DNA of 64,000 nt from Pseudomonas asplenii (GTDB lineage Bacteria > Pseudomonadota > Gammaproteobacteria > Pseudomonadales > Pseudomonadaceae): NCBI RefSeq assembly GCF_001293465.1, contig NZ_JSYZ01000007.1, positions 62,001-126,000 of the forward strand, written 5' to 3'. Positions 1 to 9,250 of the stretch are shown piece by piece; position 1 is the first letter of the stretch, and the number at the start of each line of letters is the position of its first letter. The position numbers and the translations under genes are program-made. The notes under the pieces are model-generated. The model was not told the origin of the DNA and ran no database searches. It saw only the letters and a program-made list of their open reading frames with translations.

Positions 1-1285
1 ACATGTTCGGCACGCCGACCTTGGCGGTGAAGTCGTCCATCTCGTCGTTGAGGAGGACCCCGGTCCCGCTCGCCATCACCCCGGCGCCAAACCAGTCGTT
101 GAGGGTGTAGGTCACCGACACCGCGTTGCCCCACTGGTCGACGATCGAATAATGGGTGGTGTTGTTGCCTTCATGAGGCGCCACACCCGGCTTGAGGTCC
201 CGGGAGAGTCCGGCCTTGTGCGGATCGATCGCGGCCCGCAGCTTCTCGGCATAGGCCTTGTCCAGCAGGTGCGCCACCGGATTCTTGACGAAATCGGGAT
301 CGCCCAGGTAGCTGTTGCGATCGACATAGGCGTGGCGCATGGCCTCGATCTGGTAGTGCAGGCCCTGGGCCGAGTGATAGCCCAGTTGCTGCATCGGATA
401 ACCTTCGAGGATGTTCAGGATCTCGCAGATCACCACGCCACCGGAGCTGGGTGGCGGTGCCGAGACGATGTGGTAGCCGCGGTAGTCGCACTCGATGGGG
501 GCCAGCTCGCGGGTCTTGTACCTGTCGAGGTCATCCTGGGTGATGATGCCCTTGCCGGCCTGGCTGGAGTCGACGATGGCCTTGGCCACCCAGCCCTTGT
601 AGAAGCCGTCGGTACCCTTGGCGGAGATTTCCCGCAGGGTTTTCGCCAGGTCCTTCTGCACCAGTTTCTCGCCGACCTGCAGCGGCTCGCCCCTGTTCAG
701 GAAGATTGCACCGGAGTCGTGGATATCCTGGCGGAACTCGTCGGTGGCGGTGTGCAACAGGTCGATGTCGCCCTGCTCCAGTGCGAACCCCTCCTCGGCC
801 AGCCTGATGGCCGGGGCGATCACGTCGGCGCGCTTTTTCGTGCCGTATTTTTCCAGTGCCCGTTCCAGGCCGGAAACCGTGCCCGGCACGGCAACCGCCA
901 GGTGTCCTTTCGAACTCAGGTTGGGGACGACGTTGCCGTCCCTGTCCAGGTACATGTTGGCCGTGGCGGCCAGCGGCGCCTTTTCACGGAAGTCGAGGAA
1001 AGTCTTGCGGCCATCGGCCAACTGCACGGTCATGAAGCCGCCACCGCCGAGGTTACCGGCTGCCGGATAAACCACCGCCAAGGCGTAACCGACCGCCACC
1101 GCGGCATCCACCGCATTGCCGCCCGCCTTGAGCACATCCACCCCGACGTGGGTGGCCAGGTGTTGCGCGGTGACGACCATGCCGTTCTCCCCGGCGACCG
1201 GTGCCTGGGACGCCGCATGGACAGGGGTAACAGCCAGAATCAGCGCCGTCGCCAGCAGCGAGCGCGCAAGGGTTTCGAATTTCAT
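1..1285 (-). CDS. ggt: Gamma-glutamyltransferase, 3' part cut by window edge
   Basis: Periplasmic enzyme that cleaves or transfers the gamma-glutamyl group of glutathione and related compounds. The reading frame starts at the ATG ending at 1285 with an exported N-terminus (MKFETLARSLLATALILAV, then an Ala-rich cleavage region). It runs off the left edge after about 428 residues. The self-processing site is visible: the motif NTTHYSIVD, where the first Thr (about residue 376, codon 158-160) should become the N-terminal nucleophile of the small subunit. Most of the small subunit lies outside the window. A long antisense frame covers the gene, but the protein homology is on the minus strand. Family assignment is secure; the substrate is not shown. 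Confidence 0.93.
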   Translation of the reverse strand, partial: MKFETLARSLLATALILAVTPVHAASQAPVAGENGMVVTAQHLATHVGVDVLKAGGNAVDAAVAVGYALAVVYPAAGNLGGGGFMTVQLADGRKTFLDFREKAPLAATANMYLDRDGNVVPNLSSKGHLAVAVPGTVSGLERALEKYGTKKRADVIAPAIRLAEEGFALEQGDIDLLHTATDEFRQDIHDSGAIFLNRGEPLQVGEKLVQKDLAKTLREISAKGTDGFYKGWVAKAIVDSSQAGKGIITQDDLDRYKTRELAPIECDYRGYHIVSAPPPSSGGVVICEILNILEGYPMQQLGYHSAQGLHYQIEAMRHAYVDRNSYLGDPDFVKNPVAHLLDKAYAEKLRAAIDPHKAGLSRDLKPGVAPHEGNNTTHYSIVDQWGNAVSVTYTLNDWFGAGVMASGTGVLLNDEMDDFTAKVGVPNM

Positions 1286-1471
1286 GAGCCGAATTCTCTT
1301 TTTCTTATTTGCTGGGAACGCAGACGCCTGTCTGCGCAGGCCCTTGACAAGGTAGCCGCTGCGAATGCCCGTTACCGACTTTTTTGCAGGACCTGTTACA
1401 TTTCCGTAACATTTCCCGCCTTTCATATAGCCCTCGCTTGCTCCCCCGCTGGCCCCCATCTCAGGTACACC

Positions 1472-2917
1472 ATGAAACCCGCCCGCCTACGCGCCGATGT
1501 CCTGGCCGGACTCACCACCGCTTTCGCCCTGGTGCCCGAGTGCATCGCCTTTGCCCTGGTCGCTCATCTCAACCCGCTGATGGGCCTGTATGGCGCCTTC
1601 ATCATCTGCACACTGACCGCGCTGTTCGGCGGCCGGCCGGGCATGATTTCCGGTGCCGCAGGTTCCATGGCGGTGGTGATCGTCGCCCTGGTGGTGCAGC
1701 ACGGCGTGCAATACCTGCTGGCGACGGTCGTGCTCGGCGGCCTGATCATGGTCGCCTTCGGCCTGTTGCGCCTGGGCAAGCTGGTGCGGATGGTGCCGCA
1801 CTCGGTGATGCTCGGCTTCGTCAACGGGCTGGCGATCATCATCGCCCTGGCCCAGTTGGAGCAGTTCAAGGACGGCGAGGGCTGGATCCGCGGTGAACCG
1901 CTGGCCGTGATGCTCGGCCTGGTGGCACTGACCATGGCCATCGTCTACCTGCTACCGCGCCTGAGCCGCAGCGTACCGCCGGCGCTGGTGGCGATCCTCG
2001 GGGTCGGCCTGCTGGTCTACCTGTGCGGCCTGCCGACCCGCACCCTGGGCGACATGGCCCACATCGCCGGCGGCCTGCCGCTGCCCACGCTGCCGCAAGT
2101 GCCGTGGAACCTGGCAACCCTGCAGATCATCGCCCCCTATGCGGTGCTGATGGCCCTGGTCGGCCTGCTGGAAACCCTGCTGACCCTCAACCTCACCGAC
2201 GAGATCACCGAAACCCGCAGCTACCCGGATCGCGAGTGCACCGCACTGGGCGTGGCCAACATGGTTTCCGGCCTGTTCGGTGGCATGGGCGGTTGCGCGA
2301 TGATTGGCCAGACGGTGATCAACCTCAGTTCCGGTGGCCGTGGCCGACTGTCCGGCGTGGTGGCCGGGCTGATGGTCCTGCTGTTCGTGCTGTTCCTGTC
2401 ACCGCTGATCGAACGTATCCCGCTGGCCGCACTGGTGGGAGTGATGTTCGTGGTGTCCCAGCAGACCTTCGCCTGGGCTTCGCTGCGGGTGCTGAACAAG
2501 GTGCCGGTGAACGATGTGCTGGTGATCATCGCGGTCACGGTGATCACGGTGTTGACCGACCTGGCGATGGCGGTGCTGTGCGGGATCGTGATCGCTGCGC
2601 TGAACTTCGCCTGGCAGCATGCCCGCGAACTGTACGCCGATACCCATCAGGAGCCCGACGGCAGCAAGCTGTACCGCTTGCACGGCACGCTGTTCTTCGC
2701 CTCGACCACGCCATTCCAGAACCTGTTCGATCCGGCCAACGACCCACAGAAGGTGGTGCTGGACTGCCGCCACCTGAGTTTCGTCGACTACTCGGCGATT
2801 GCCGCACTGAAAAGCCTGCGGGAACGTTACGCCAAGGCCGGCAAGCACCTGCGGGTCGAACATCTGTCGGAACGCTGCAAGCAGCTGCTCAAGCGGGCGG
2901 GAGTGCAACACGGATAG
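1472..2917 (+). CDS. SulP-family inorganic anion transporter with STAS domain
   Basis: Inner-membrane SLC26/SulP carrier of 481 residues, probably for sulfate, bicarbonate or another anion. The open frame extends far upstream to 152, but that part is antisense to ggt. The family-like start is the ATG at 1472 (MKPARLRADVLAGLTTAFAL). About ten or more hydrophobic segments fill residues 10-390. The last 80 residues form a STAS domain with the characteristic stretch VVLDCRHLSFVDYSAIAAL, where the Ser of DYSA sits at the usual phospho/regulatory position. The anion cannot be read from the sequence. It stands alone, divergent from ggt. Confidence 0.88.
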   Translation: MKPARLRADVLAGLTTAFALVPECIAFALVAHLNPLMGLYGAFIICTLTALFGGRPGMISGAAGSMAVVIVALVVQHGVQYLLATVVLGGLIMVAFGLLRLGKLVRMVPHSVMLGFVNGLAIIIALAQLEQFKDGEGWIRGEPLAVMLGLVALTMAIVYLLPRLSRSVPPALVAILGVGLLVYLCGLPTRTLGDMAHIAGGLPLPTLPQVPWNLATLQIIAPYAVLMALVGLLETLLTLNLTDEITETRSYPDRECTALGVANMVSGLFGGMGGCAMIGQTVINLSSGGRGRLSGVVAGLMVLLFVLFLSPLIERIPLAALVGVMFVVSQQTFAWASLRVLNKVPVNDVLVIIAVTVITVLTDLAMAVLCGIVIAALNFAWQHARELYADTHQEPDGSKLYRLHGTLFFASTTPFQNLFDPANDPQKVVLDCRHLSFVDYSAIAALKSLRERYAKAGKHLRVEHLSERCKQLLKRAGVQHG

Positions 2918-3144
2918 GCATCCGGTCTCTGCCTGATCGCCGCGCCGTCTATTCACCCCGGCCCGGTATACGAAGTGGCTGACAACAAGCGGAATAATGG
3001 CTTGGAAATATCGGGACACAACTGACAAACCTCGGGACAGCACGCCTGCACAATCTGCGAAGATGGAGAAACAGCCTACCCGGCTGTCCGTTCCCATCGG
3101 TCGTCACCGATTGAGAAAGCGTACATGGAACAAGGAGTGTCAGG

Positions 3145-3543
3145 ATGAAAGCCCTTCTATTGATGATCGCCGGCCTGCCCCTGGTCGCCTGCGGCAGCGA
3201 CACCCCGCCAACCGCCAATGCGGTGCTGGAGGCCCTGAAGGCCAACGGGGTGCCCTTCGGGGCCGTGAGCTACCCGAAGCGCAAGCCCCTGAGCCTGCTG
3301 CCCAACACCTACAAGGAGCGGGTGGAAGTGGCATTCCCCAGCATCGCGCCCAAGGGCGGCCAGTTCTTCGTCTGCGAGACCCGCGAATACTGCGATCATC
3401 TGCAGGAGCACTTTCATGCCTTGCGGGCCCTGGCCGGCCCGCATGTCTATCGCTCGAAAAGCGGCCGGGTCCTGGCCCAGCTCTACAGCACCCTGGAGCA
3501 GCCGGTCGCCAATCAGATCCGGGCCGCCATCGAGGAACTGTAG
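3145..3543 (+). CDS. Small predicted lipoprotein
   Basis: A 132-residue protein with a lipoprotein signal: short positive N-terminus, hydrophobic core, and lipobox LVAC with Cys16 as the likely lipidated residue. An AGGAG ribosome site lies about 10 bases before the ATG. The mature part has no domain I recognise. It has a Cys pair (FVCETREYCDHL) that could form a disulfide, and a C-terminal helix. Its 3' end is 7 bases from the convergent transporter gene at 3551. Likely an envelope protein; function unknown. Confidence 0.75.
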   Translation: MKALLLMIAGLPLVACGSDTPPTANAVLEALKANGVPFGAVSYPKRKPLSLLPNTYKERVEVAFPSIAPKGGQFFVCETREYCDHLQEHFHALRALAGPHVYRSKSGRVLAQLYSTLEQPVANQIRAAIEEL

Positions 3544-3550
3544 AAGGGCG

Positions 3551-4531
3551 TCAGCCCTGGGAGTCATCCGGGCGATTGCGCCAGACCAGCGCCGGAATGG
3601 CACGCACATAGATCAGCTCCCCCACCAGCTCGACCAGGGTCTGGGTGATCACGGCGGCAGCTGCCAGGCTGCGGATATCCTCGGGTAACGCCAGGGCCAG
3701 CGGCAGCACCACCAGGGAATTGCGCGTGGAGGCACTGAAGACGACGGCACGGGCCGCGCTCGCCGGCAGTCGGCACAGGCGCGCGGCCAGTGCACCCGCC
3801 AGCGGTGCCAGCAGCAGGAAGCCGAGGTACACCGGCAACACCGGCGCAAGACGCTCGATATCGCGCACCACTCCGGCGATCTGCGATCCGATCACCGCCA
3901 CCAGCACCGCGGCCATCGCCGGTACCGGCAGCCAGGCCCAGCTGTCGTTCCAGGCCGTGACCACTCGCGAACGGCGGGCCAGTGCCGAGGTCGTCAGGGC
4001 CAGCAGCAATGGCGCGACGATCAGCATGAGGAAGGCTTCGACAAACGGCCCGACCGCTATCACCACCGCGGACTGACCACCCAGCATGCAGGCCAGGTAG
4101 ACCGGCAGCAGTATCAGTTGCAGCAGCAACAGGATCGGCGTCGCCGCCAGTACCCGCCGCGAATCGCCCCTGCCGATATGGGTGAACACCACCACGTAGT
4201 CGATGCAGGGCGTGAGCAGGACCAGCAGTGCCCCTGCCAGAATGGCCGGATGCGCCACCAGGCCGCGACTCAACGCCCAGGCCAGCAGTGGCACCAGCAC
4301 GAAGTTGGCCAGCAGCAACGCCGACATGAAGCCCTTGTGGCCAAGGCCCTGGCGCAAGTCGAGGAAGGGAATCTGCAGGAACATCGCGTACATCAGCACC
4401 GCGATCGCCGGCGTCACCAGGGCATCGAGGCGCCGGGCGATACCGGGAGCCATCAGCCCGAGCAGTATCGCGATGATCACTGCAACGAAGTAGAGCGGTA
4501 TCTGGTTGCGCTCAAGTGCGTCCCGATTCAA
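3551..4531 (-). CDS. BASS/ACR3-like sodium-symporter-family membrane protein
   Basis: A polytopic inner-membrane protein of about 326 residues with nine or ten hydrophobic segments. It resembles the bile acid:sodium symporter / arsenical-resistance (ACR3) superfamily; a helix carries LLTPCIDYVVVF, like the Cys-containing helix of arsenite carriers. An ATG in frame at 4567 would add 12 Gly/Ala-rich residues. A TTG at 4531 preceded by AGGGGGA at a good distance gives the more natural start (residues NRDALERNQIPLYF follow), so TTG is preferred. No arsenic regulator or reductase lies nearby, so the substrate is open. Confidence 0.72.
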   Translation of the reverse strand: MNRDALERNQIPLYFVAVIIAILLGLMAPGIARRLDALVTPAIAVLMYAMFLQIPFLDLRQGLGHKGFMSALLLANFVLVPLLAWALSRGLVAHPAILAGALLVLLTPCIDYVVVFTHIGRGDSRRVLAATPILLLLQLILLPVYLACMLGGQSAVVIAVGPFVEAFLMLIVAPLLLALTTSALARRSRVVTAWNDSWAWLPVPAMAAVLVAVIGSQIAGVVRDIERLAPVLPVYLGFLLLAPLAGALAARLCRLPASAARAVVFSASTRNSLVVLPLALALPEDIRSLAAAAVITQTLVELVGELIYVRAIPALVWRNRPDDSQG

Positions 4532-4597
4532 GCCACGTCCCCCTGCCGCAAGAGCGGGTAAGCCCATGCAACGGCGGGACGTTCGTCGAGCGGCGAA

Positions 4598-5209
4598 TTA
4601 CTGGACCGCCACACGGATGCCGAAGCCGATCAGGAACATGCCGGCGACCTTTTCCAGCACCGTGGTCAGCTTGCGGCTGGATCGTACCTTTTCGGCGAAG
4701 AAGTGCGTCAGCAGCACCACGACCAGGCCATAGAGGAAGGTCAGCGACGAGACGGTCACCGCCATGAAGGCGAAGGTCAGCACACCCGGATGCTGGGCCG
4801 GGTCGATGAACAGTGGGAAAAACGCCATGTAGAACAGGATCGCCTTGGGGTTGAACAAGGTGATGATCATGGTCTGGCGCAGGTACTGGCGGGCTTTCAT
4901 CTCGAAGGGCATCGCCGTGCCGGACTTGGCGAACAGCAGTCGGCTGCCGAGATAGAGCAGGTACGCCGCGCCCATCCACTGCACCAGGTGAAACGCTGCC
5001 GGATAGGCCTTGAGCAGCGAAGCCACGCCCGCGACCGCCAGCCACATCAGTACCTGGTCACCGAGGATCACCCCGACGGTCGCCGCCAGCCCTGCGCGCA
5101 CACCCCCCTTGCCGGTCGAGGTGATCAGGGCGAAATTTCCCGGCCCCGGAATCAACAGCAGAATCACGAACGCGAGCACGAACGCCCCGTAGTTACTGAC
5201 ACCCAGCAT
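4598..5209 (-). CDS. LysE/RhtB-family amino acid exporter
   Basis: A 203-residue membrane protein with about six hydrophobic segments. The family hallmark IPGPGNFALI follows the first helix, and a Gly-rich GVILGD segment follows the second. The start at 5209 (MLGVSNYGAF) is chosen over the ATG at 5263 because it matches the usual family N-terminus and has a GAGGAG site upstream. LysE/RhtB proteins export amino acids such as lysine, threonine or homoserine lactone; the cargo cannot be assigned. It is divergent from the MFS exporter at 5427. Confidence 0.88.
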   Translation of the reverse strand: MLGVSNYGAFVLAFVILLLIPGPGNFALITSTGKGGVRAGLAATVGVILGDQVLMWLAVAGVASLLKAYPAAFHLVQWMGAAYLLYLGSRLLFAKSGTAMPFEMKARQYLRQTMIITLFNPKAILFYMAFFPLFIDPAQHPGVLTFAFMAVTVSSLTFLYGLVVVLLTHFFAEKVRSSRKLTTVLEKVAGMFLIGFGIRVAVQ

Positions 5210-5426
5210 CACCTGCACGCCTCCTCGGTTCCACGAGGCACCAGCATGCGCATCCCCCGCCAAAGAAGCAACAGGTCGAGGTGCCCTTGCCCAGCACGGT
5301 GGTCACTTTCAATCTGGCGTTGAAAGTTCATCAAGGAACCGGCCCATTATCAAATGCCCCGCGATGCCGCAGATTACCGCCCTCGCCGATGCGATCCCGA
5401 ATCCACCCTGGAAGGTAGTCCCGGAC

Positions 5427-6641
5427 ATGAACCATTCCCTGCTCGCCAGCCAGCCTACGCTCACGGCTGCCCGCCTGCCGATTGCGCGCCTGCTGGCGCT
5501 GACCATGACCAGTTTCATCGCCACCGCCAACGAAACCGTCCCGGCCGGGCTGCTGCCGCAGATCGCCCGGGGGCTCGATGTTTCCGAAGCCCTGGCGGGC
5601 CAGTGGGTGACACTCTGCGCCCTGGGCTCGGGGCTCGCGGCGATCCCGCTGACGCTCGCCACCCGTGGTCTCGGACGACGCTCGTTGCTGCTGTTGACCC
5701 TCGCCGTGTTCTTTCTCGGCAATGCCCTGAGCGCCCTGTCGTCTTCCTATGCCCTGACCCTGCTTGCCCGTCTGCTGATCGGCGCGGCCACCGGCCTGGC
5801 CTGGAGCCTGCTCGCCGGCTGCGCACGGAGCATGGTCGAGGTGCCCCTGCAAGGCCGTGCCATGGCCCTGGCGATGCTCGGCATTCCGCTGGCCCTGGCG
5901 CTGGGCGTACCGCTCAGTGCCTGGCTCACCCACTGGGTTGAGTGGAGAACGATCTTTGCCCTGCTCTCGGGGTTGAGCCTTGTGCTGATGCTCTGGGTAA
6001 GGCTGGGAATTCCCCAAACCCATACGCCAGGACCCATTGCCCGCCTGCCCCTGCGCAGGGTGCTGAACACGCCGGGCGTACGGCCGGTGTTGCTGGTGGT
6101 CTGGCTCTGGATCATGGCGCACTACAGCCTCTACACCTATATCGCCCCCTTCCTGGAAAGTGCCGGCCCGGCCGTATCGCTGGAACGTGTGCTGCTGGTT
6201 TTCGGCATTTCGGCCATGCTGGGCATCTGGCTGGTGGGCCTGCTGGTCGATCGCTGGCTGCGCCGGCTGGTCCTGCTCAGCCTGGGCATCTTCGCCGCCG
6301 TGGCGTTGACTCTGGGTCTGAACGGCGCCTCGACGGCCGTGCTGTATGTGGGCGTAACACTCTGGGGCCTGAGCTTCAGCGGCGCGCCAACCCTGCTGCA
6401 GACCGCATTGGCCGATGCGGCCGGCGAGGCTGCCGATACGGCTCAGTCGATGCTGGTGACCGCCTTCAACCTGGCGTTTGCCGCCAGTGGCGTGATGGGC
6501 GCACTGCTGCTGGACACCTTCGGCGCGGCGTCGATTCCCTGGTCGCTGCTGGCCTGGCTGCTGCCGGCCTGGCTGATTGCCTGGGCTGCCCGCCGCCACG
6601 GTTTCCCGGCGGGACGACGCTCGCCACGCAAGCCGGCCTGA
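5427..6641 (+). CDS. MFS transporter, DHA1-type exporter
   Basis: A 404-residue major facilitator with twelve predicted membrane segments. Segment one is followed by the motif ATANETVPAGLLPQIARGLD, typical of DHA1/sugar- and nucleoside-efflux carriers (SotB/AraJ/NepI-like), and a GSGLAAIPLT segment comes next. The start at 5427 (MNHSLLASQ) has GGAAGG upstream; an ATG at 5364 would add 21 unlikely residues. It is probably a proton-driven exporter of a small metabolite or drug. Its 3' end meets the convergent MATE gene 11 bases away. Confidence 0.85.
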   Translation: MNHSLLASQPTLTAARLPIARLLALTMTSFIATANETVPAGLLPQIARGLDVSEALAGQWVTLCALGSGLAAIPLTLATRGLGRRSLLLLTLAVFFLGNALSALSSSYALTLLARLLIGAATGLAWSLLAGCARSMVEVPLQGRAMALAMLGIPLALALGVPLSAWLTHWVEWRTIFALLSGLSLVLMLWVRLGIPQTHTPGPIARLPLRRVLNTPGVRPVLLVVWLWIMAHYSLYTYIAPFLESAGPAVSLERVLLVFGISAMLGIWLVGLLVDRWLRRLVLLSLGIFAAVALTLGLNGASTAVLYVGVTLWGLSFSGAPTLLQTALADAAGEAADTAQSMLVTAFNLAFAASGVMGALLLDTFGAASIPWSLLAWLLPAWLIAWAARRHGFPAGRRSPRKPA

Positions 6642-6652
6642 GCGCCCGACGA

Positions 6653-8008
6653 TCAGATCAGCCGTTCGATCCGCTTGTGCCGCCAGACCAGCTGATAATA
6701 GACGGCCTGCAGTAACAGCATGCCGATATAGGCCGCCGGGAAAGCCATCCATACGCCCTCGAGGCCCAGACGGGCATCGAGCAGATAGGCCACCGGCAGC
6801 TCAATTGCGACAATGCAGAAAATGATGATCAATACCGGCGCCATCACCGTGCCACTGGCCCGCATGATGCCACCGATCAACGCCTGGAAGCCGAATATCA
6901 ACAGGCTCCAGAGCAGGATGTGCAACAGGTGGCCGGCGGTGGCCCTGGTCGCCGGATCGGTGATGAACAGGCCCAGCAGCCAATGGGAAAGACCATATCC
7001 GAGGGCGATCAGCCCACCGGTCAGGCCGGTGTTGATCAGCATGCCCGTGCGCAGGATCGGCCCGATCCGCTCCAGGCGCCCTGCCCCGATGGCTTGTGCG
7101 CCGAGGATCGAGGCGGTGATAGCGATCGACAGCGCCGGGAACTGTACGTAGTTGACGATCTGCGTCACCGCGCCATAGGCCGCGGTGGCCTGGGAACCGT
7201 GCTGGTTGACCAGCGCCAGGATCACCAGCTCGGACAACGACAGCACGATCATCTGCAGGCCGGTCGGCAGGCCGATACGCAGTACCTTGCCGAGGATCGC
7301 CCGGTCCAGGCGCATCGCCGCCAGCATTTCGCGGTCCGGTGCCATGACACTGTCCTGCTGGCGCAGACGCAACCCCAGGAACGCCATCGCACAGGCCGTA
7401 CTCGCCAGGCTAGCCAGGGCCGCGCTCTGAATACCCATCTGCGGCAGTCCCAACCAGCCACGGATCAGTGCCGGCGTCATGACCAGACCGATACCGGTGG
7501 ACACCAGCAAGGCCAGTAGGGGCGACAGCGTGTCGCTGATACCGCGCAACAGTTGGGTGAACAGGATGAAAATCAGCAACAGCGGCATGGTCAGCATCAT
7601 CACCTGCGCGTAGCCGACCGCGTCGTCCAGGACATCGGCGGGCGTACCCAGCGCCTGCAGGGCCGGCCGGGCGAAAATGCTACCGAGTACCGCCGCCACC
7701 AGTCCGATCAGCATGCCCAGGGTCAGGGTCGCGCCCACGACGGCCTTGAGCGCATGCAGTTCACGCGCGCCCCAGGCCTGGCCGATCAGCACCGAGGCGC
7801 CGGCTCCCAGGCCAATGATCAGGGCAATGAAGAAGAACACCACCGGAAACATTCCGGACACCGCCGCCAGGGCTTCGGTGCCCAACATCTGACCGATGTA
7901 GATACTGTTCAGCGTGCCGGAAAACGACTGCAGGAAGTTGGACAGCACCATCGGTGCGAGGAAAACCAGATAGACCTGCCAGAGAGGACGCTGCGGGTGT
8001 GGCTGCAT
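6653..8008 (-). CDS. MATE-family multidrug efflux transporter
   Basis: A 451-residue protein with twelve hydrophobic segments in two similar halves. The N-terminal LAPMVLSNFLQSFSGTLNSI and the GLGAGASVLIGQAWGA stretch are typical of MatE proteins, with a second copy of the pattern after residue 240. MATE pumps extrude cationic drugs in exchange for sodium or protons. The ribosome site is weak, and the start is chosen on family length (about 450). This is the fourth exporter in a row in the 3.5-8 kb interval, but the four do not form one operon because strands alternate. Confidence 0.9.
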   Translation of the reverse strand: MQPHPQRPLWQVYLVFLAPMVLSNFLQSFSGTLNSIYIGQMLGTEALAAVSGMFPVVFFFIALIIGLGAGASVLIGQAWGARELHALKAVVGATLTLGMLIGLVAAVLGSIFARPALQALGTPADVLDDAVGYAQVMMLTMPLLLIFILFTQLLRGISDTLSPLLALLVSTGIGLVMTPALIRGWLGLPQMGIQSAALASLASTACAMAFLGLRLRQQDSVMAPDREMLAAMRLDRAILGKVLRIGLPTGLQMIVLSLSELVILALVNQHGSQATAAYGAVTQIVNYVQFPALSIAITASILGAQAIGAGRLERIGPILRTGMLINTGLTGGLIALGYGLSHWLLGLFITDPATRATAGHLLHILLWSLLIFGFQALIGGIMRASGTVMAPVLIIIFCIVAIELPVAYLLDARLGLEGVWMAFPAAYIGMLLLQAVYYQLVWRHKRIERLI

Positions 8009-8404
8009 GTAGGACTCGGATCTCGGATGAGGTACATCGACGTAGGCGCCGACTCTAACCTATAGAAGATTCGTGAGGGATTTTTGTCACCTGCCCAGCT
8101 TCAGGGCGAAGGGATTTCCCTGACGTTGTCCAGCCATTGCGGGTCCGGCCTCGCCTGCCCGGGATCGACGTGGGTGACGCGCACCAGACTGCGCCTGAGC
8201 CGAATACAGGGCTGCCCGGATCACTAAAAGGTGTTTCAGCACTCGCCTGTGAGAGTGCCTGGACTGCACAGCGGACATCGTTGAATGGCAGGCAACAAGC
8301 TAGGCAATTGCCCACAAAATCTGAAGAACGAACTGACTATCAGGCACTGCCAGTTTGAATCGACTATCGCACCTGGATCGCTATCGTCTATCGCAGGAGC
8401 AATG
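8009..8404. other. Gene-free interval upstream of the repeat protein
   Basis: About 400 bases without a convincing gene. Short open frames on both strands lack ribosome sites and family-like sequence. An in-frame upstream ATG at 8285 could extend the next protein by 40 residues, but that stretch looks non-coding. Several CTATCG repeats occur at 8361-8394 just before the AGGAG site. It presumably holds the promoters of the MATE gene and of the repeat protein. Confidence 0.5.
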
Positions 8405-9031
8405 ATGAACTTATCCCTGAGCCTATACGAGGCGCTGACCACCGCCAGCGCTCCCCCCGATAAAGCCAAGGCAGCGGCAGATGCCTGGGAGGCCGAAATG
8501 CAGAATCTTGCGTCAGGATCCGATCTGCGACAGACCGAGGAACGCCTGCAGGCATCGATCTCCGAGCAGGGCAAGGACCTGCGCGCAACGATGAGCGAGC
8601 AGGTTCATGAACTGCGCACCACGATCAGCGAGCAGGTTCACGAACTGCGCACCACGATGAACGAGCAGGTTCACGAACTGCGCGCCACGATGAACGAGCA
8701 GGCTCACGAACTGCGCGCCACGATGAACGAGCAGGTTCACGAACTGCGCACCACGATGAAAGAACAGGCCCATGAGCTGCGTACCCTGCTCAAGGAACAG
8801 AACCACGAGTTGCGTACCCTGATGTTCCAGCAACGTGCCGAACTCCGCACGCAGAGCCACGAACAAGGCAGCGAGCTTCGCCTGTTGATGCAGCAGCAGG
8901 GCGCGGACCTCCGGTTGTCGATGTCCGGGTTGCAGGCACAGATCAACGTGATGCGCTGGCAGATTGGCCTGATCCTCATCTGTGTCGCGATACCGCTGCT
9001 CAAGCTGGCGTTCGACCTGCTGACCCGCTGA
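8405..9031 (+). CDS. Coiled-coil, tail-anchored membrane protein built of 11-residue repeats
   Basis: A 208-residue protein with three parts. Residues 1-53 are a small helical head. Residues 54-174 are eleven tandem 11-residue units of the form EQVHELRTTMN. Residues 185-205 form a hydrophobic anchor (IGLILICVAIPLLKLAF) near the C-terminus. Hendecad repeats form long parallel coiled coils with slight right-handed twist, so this should be an oligomeric stalk fixed in the membrane. The head-stalk-anchor plan resembles the CCDC90/MCUR1-like (DUF1640-type) family; that comparison is by architecture only. AGGAG at 8395-8399 favours the second of two adjacent ATGs (8402, 8405). Function unknown. Confidence 0.82.
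   Translation: MNLSLSLYEALTTASAPPDKAKAAADAWEAEMQNLASGSDLRQTEERLQASISEQGKDLRATMSEQVHELRTTISEQVHELRTTMNEQVHELRATMNEQAHELRATMNEQVHELRTTMKEQAHELRTLLKEQNHELRTLMFQQRAELRTQSHEQGSELRLLMQQQGADLRLSMSGLQAQINVMRWQIGLILICVAIPLLKLAFDLLTR
8564..8926 (+). repeat. Eleven tandem 33-bp units encoding hendecads
   Basis: In-frame tandem array of eleven 33-base units within the coiled-coil gene. Units two to six are nearly identical at DNA level (core GAGCAGGTTCACGAACTGCG); later units diverge (Gln for Glu, Thr/Leu changes). The pattern suggests recent duplication of the 5' units, with older units toward the 3' end. Loss or gain of one unit keeps the frame and changes stalk length by 11 residues. Confidence 0.9.
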
Positions 9032-9250
9032 GCCGGCCAGCCACAAGACGAGTGCCACTGACTCCAGGCACCGAATCATCATTTCAATTGATCATTCAAA
9101 TCGTGAAACGGAATTTTTTATTTGCCTCGGTTCCCGACAGGATAAGTCACCTTTCAACCGTCGGATGCTCCACCATGAACCTGAACCTGGCCATTGCCTG
9201 CGCAATCGTAGTCTCTTTCGCCGTTGCGCTGATTCACACCTGAGTTCCCA

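Noticed and set aside
152..1471. Long plus-strand frame fused to the SulP transporter
   Set aside because: It is antisense to the well-supported ggt gene, has no transporter-like sequence, and the family N-terminus begins at 1472.
8564..8926. 33-bp repeats as a possible CRISPR array
   Set aside because: The units are contiguous without spacers, in frame, and encode a regular coiled coil.
9175..9243. 22-residue hydrophobic peptide MNLNLAIACAIVVSFAVALI
   Set aside because: No ribosome site or conserved context; too short to support from sequence alone.
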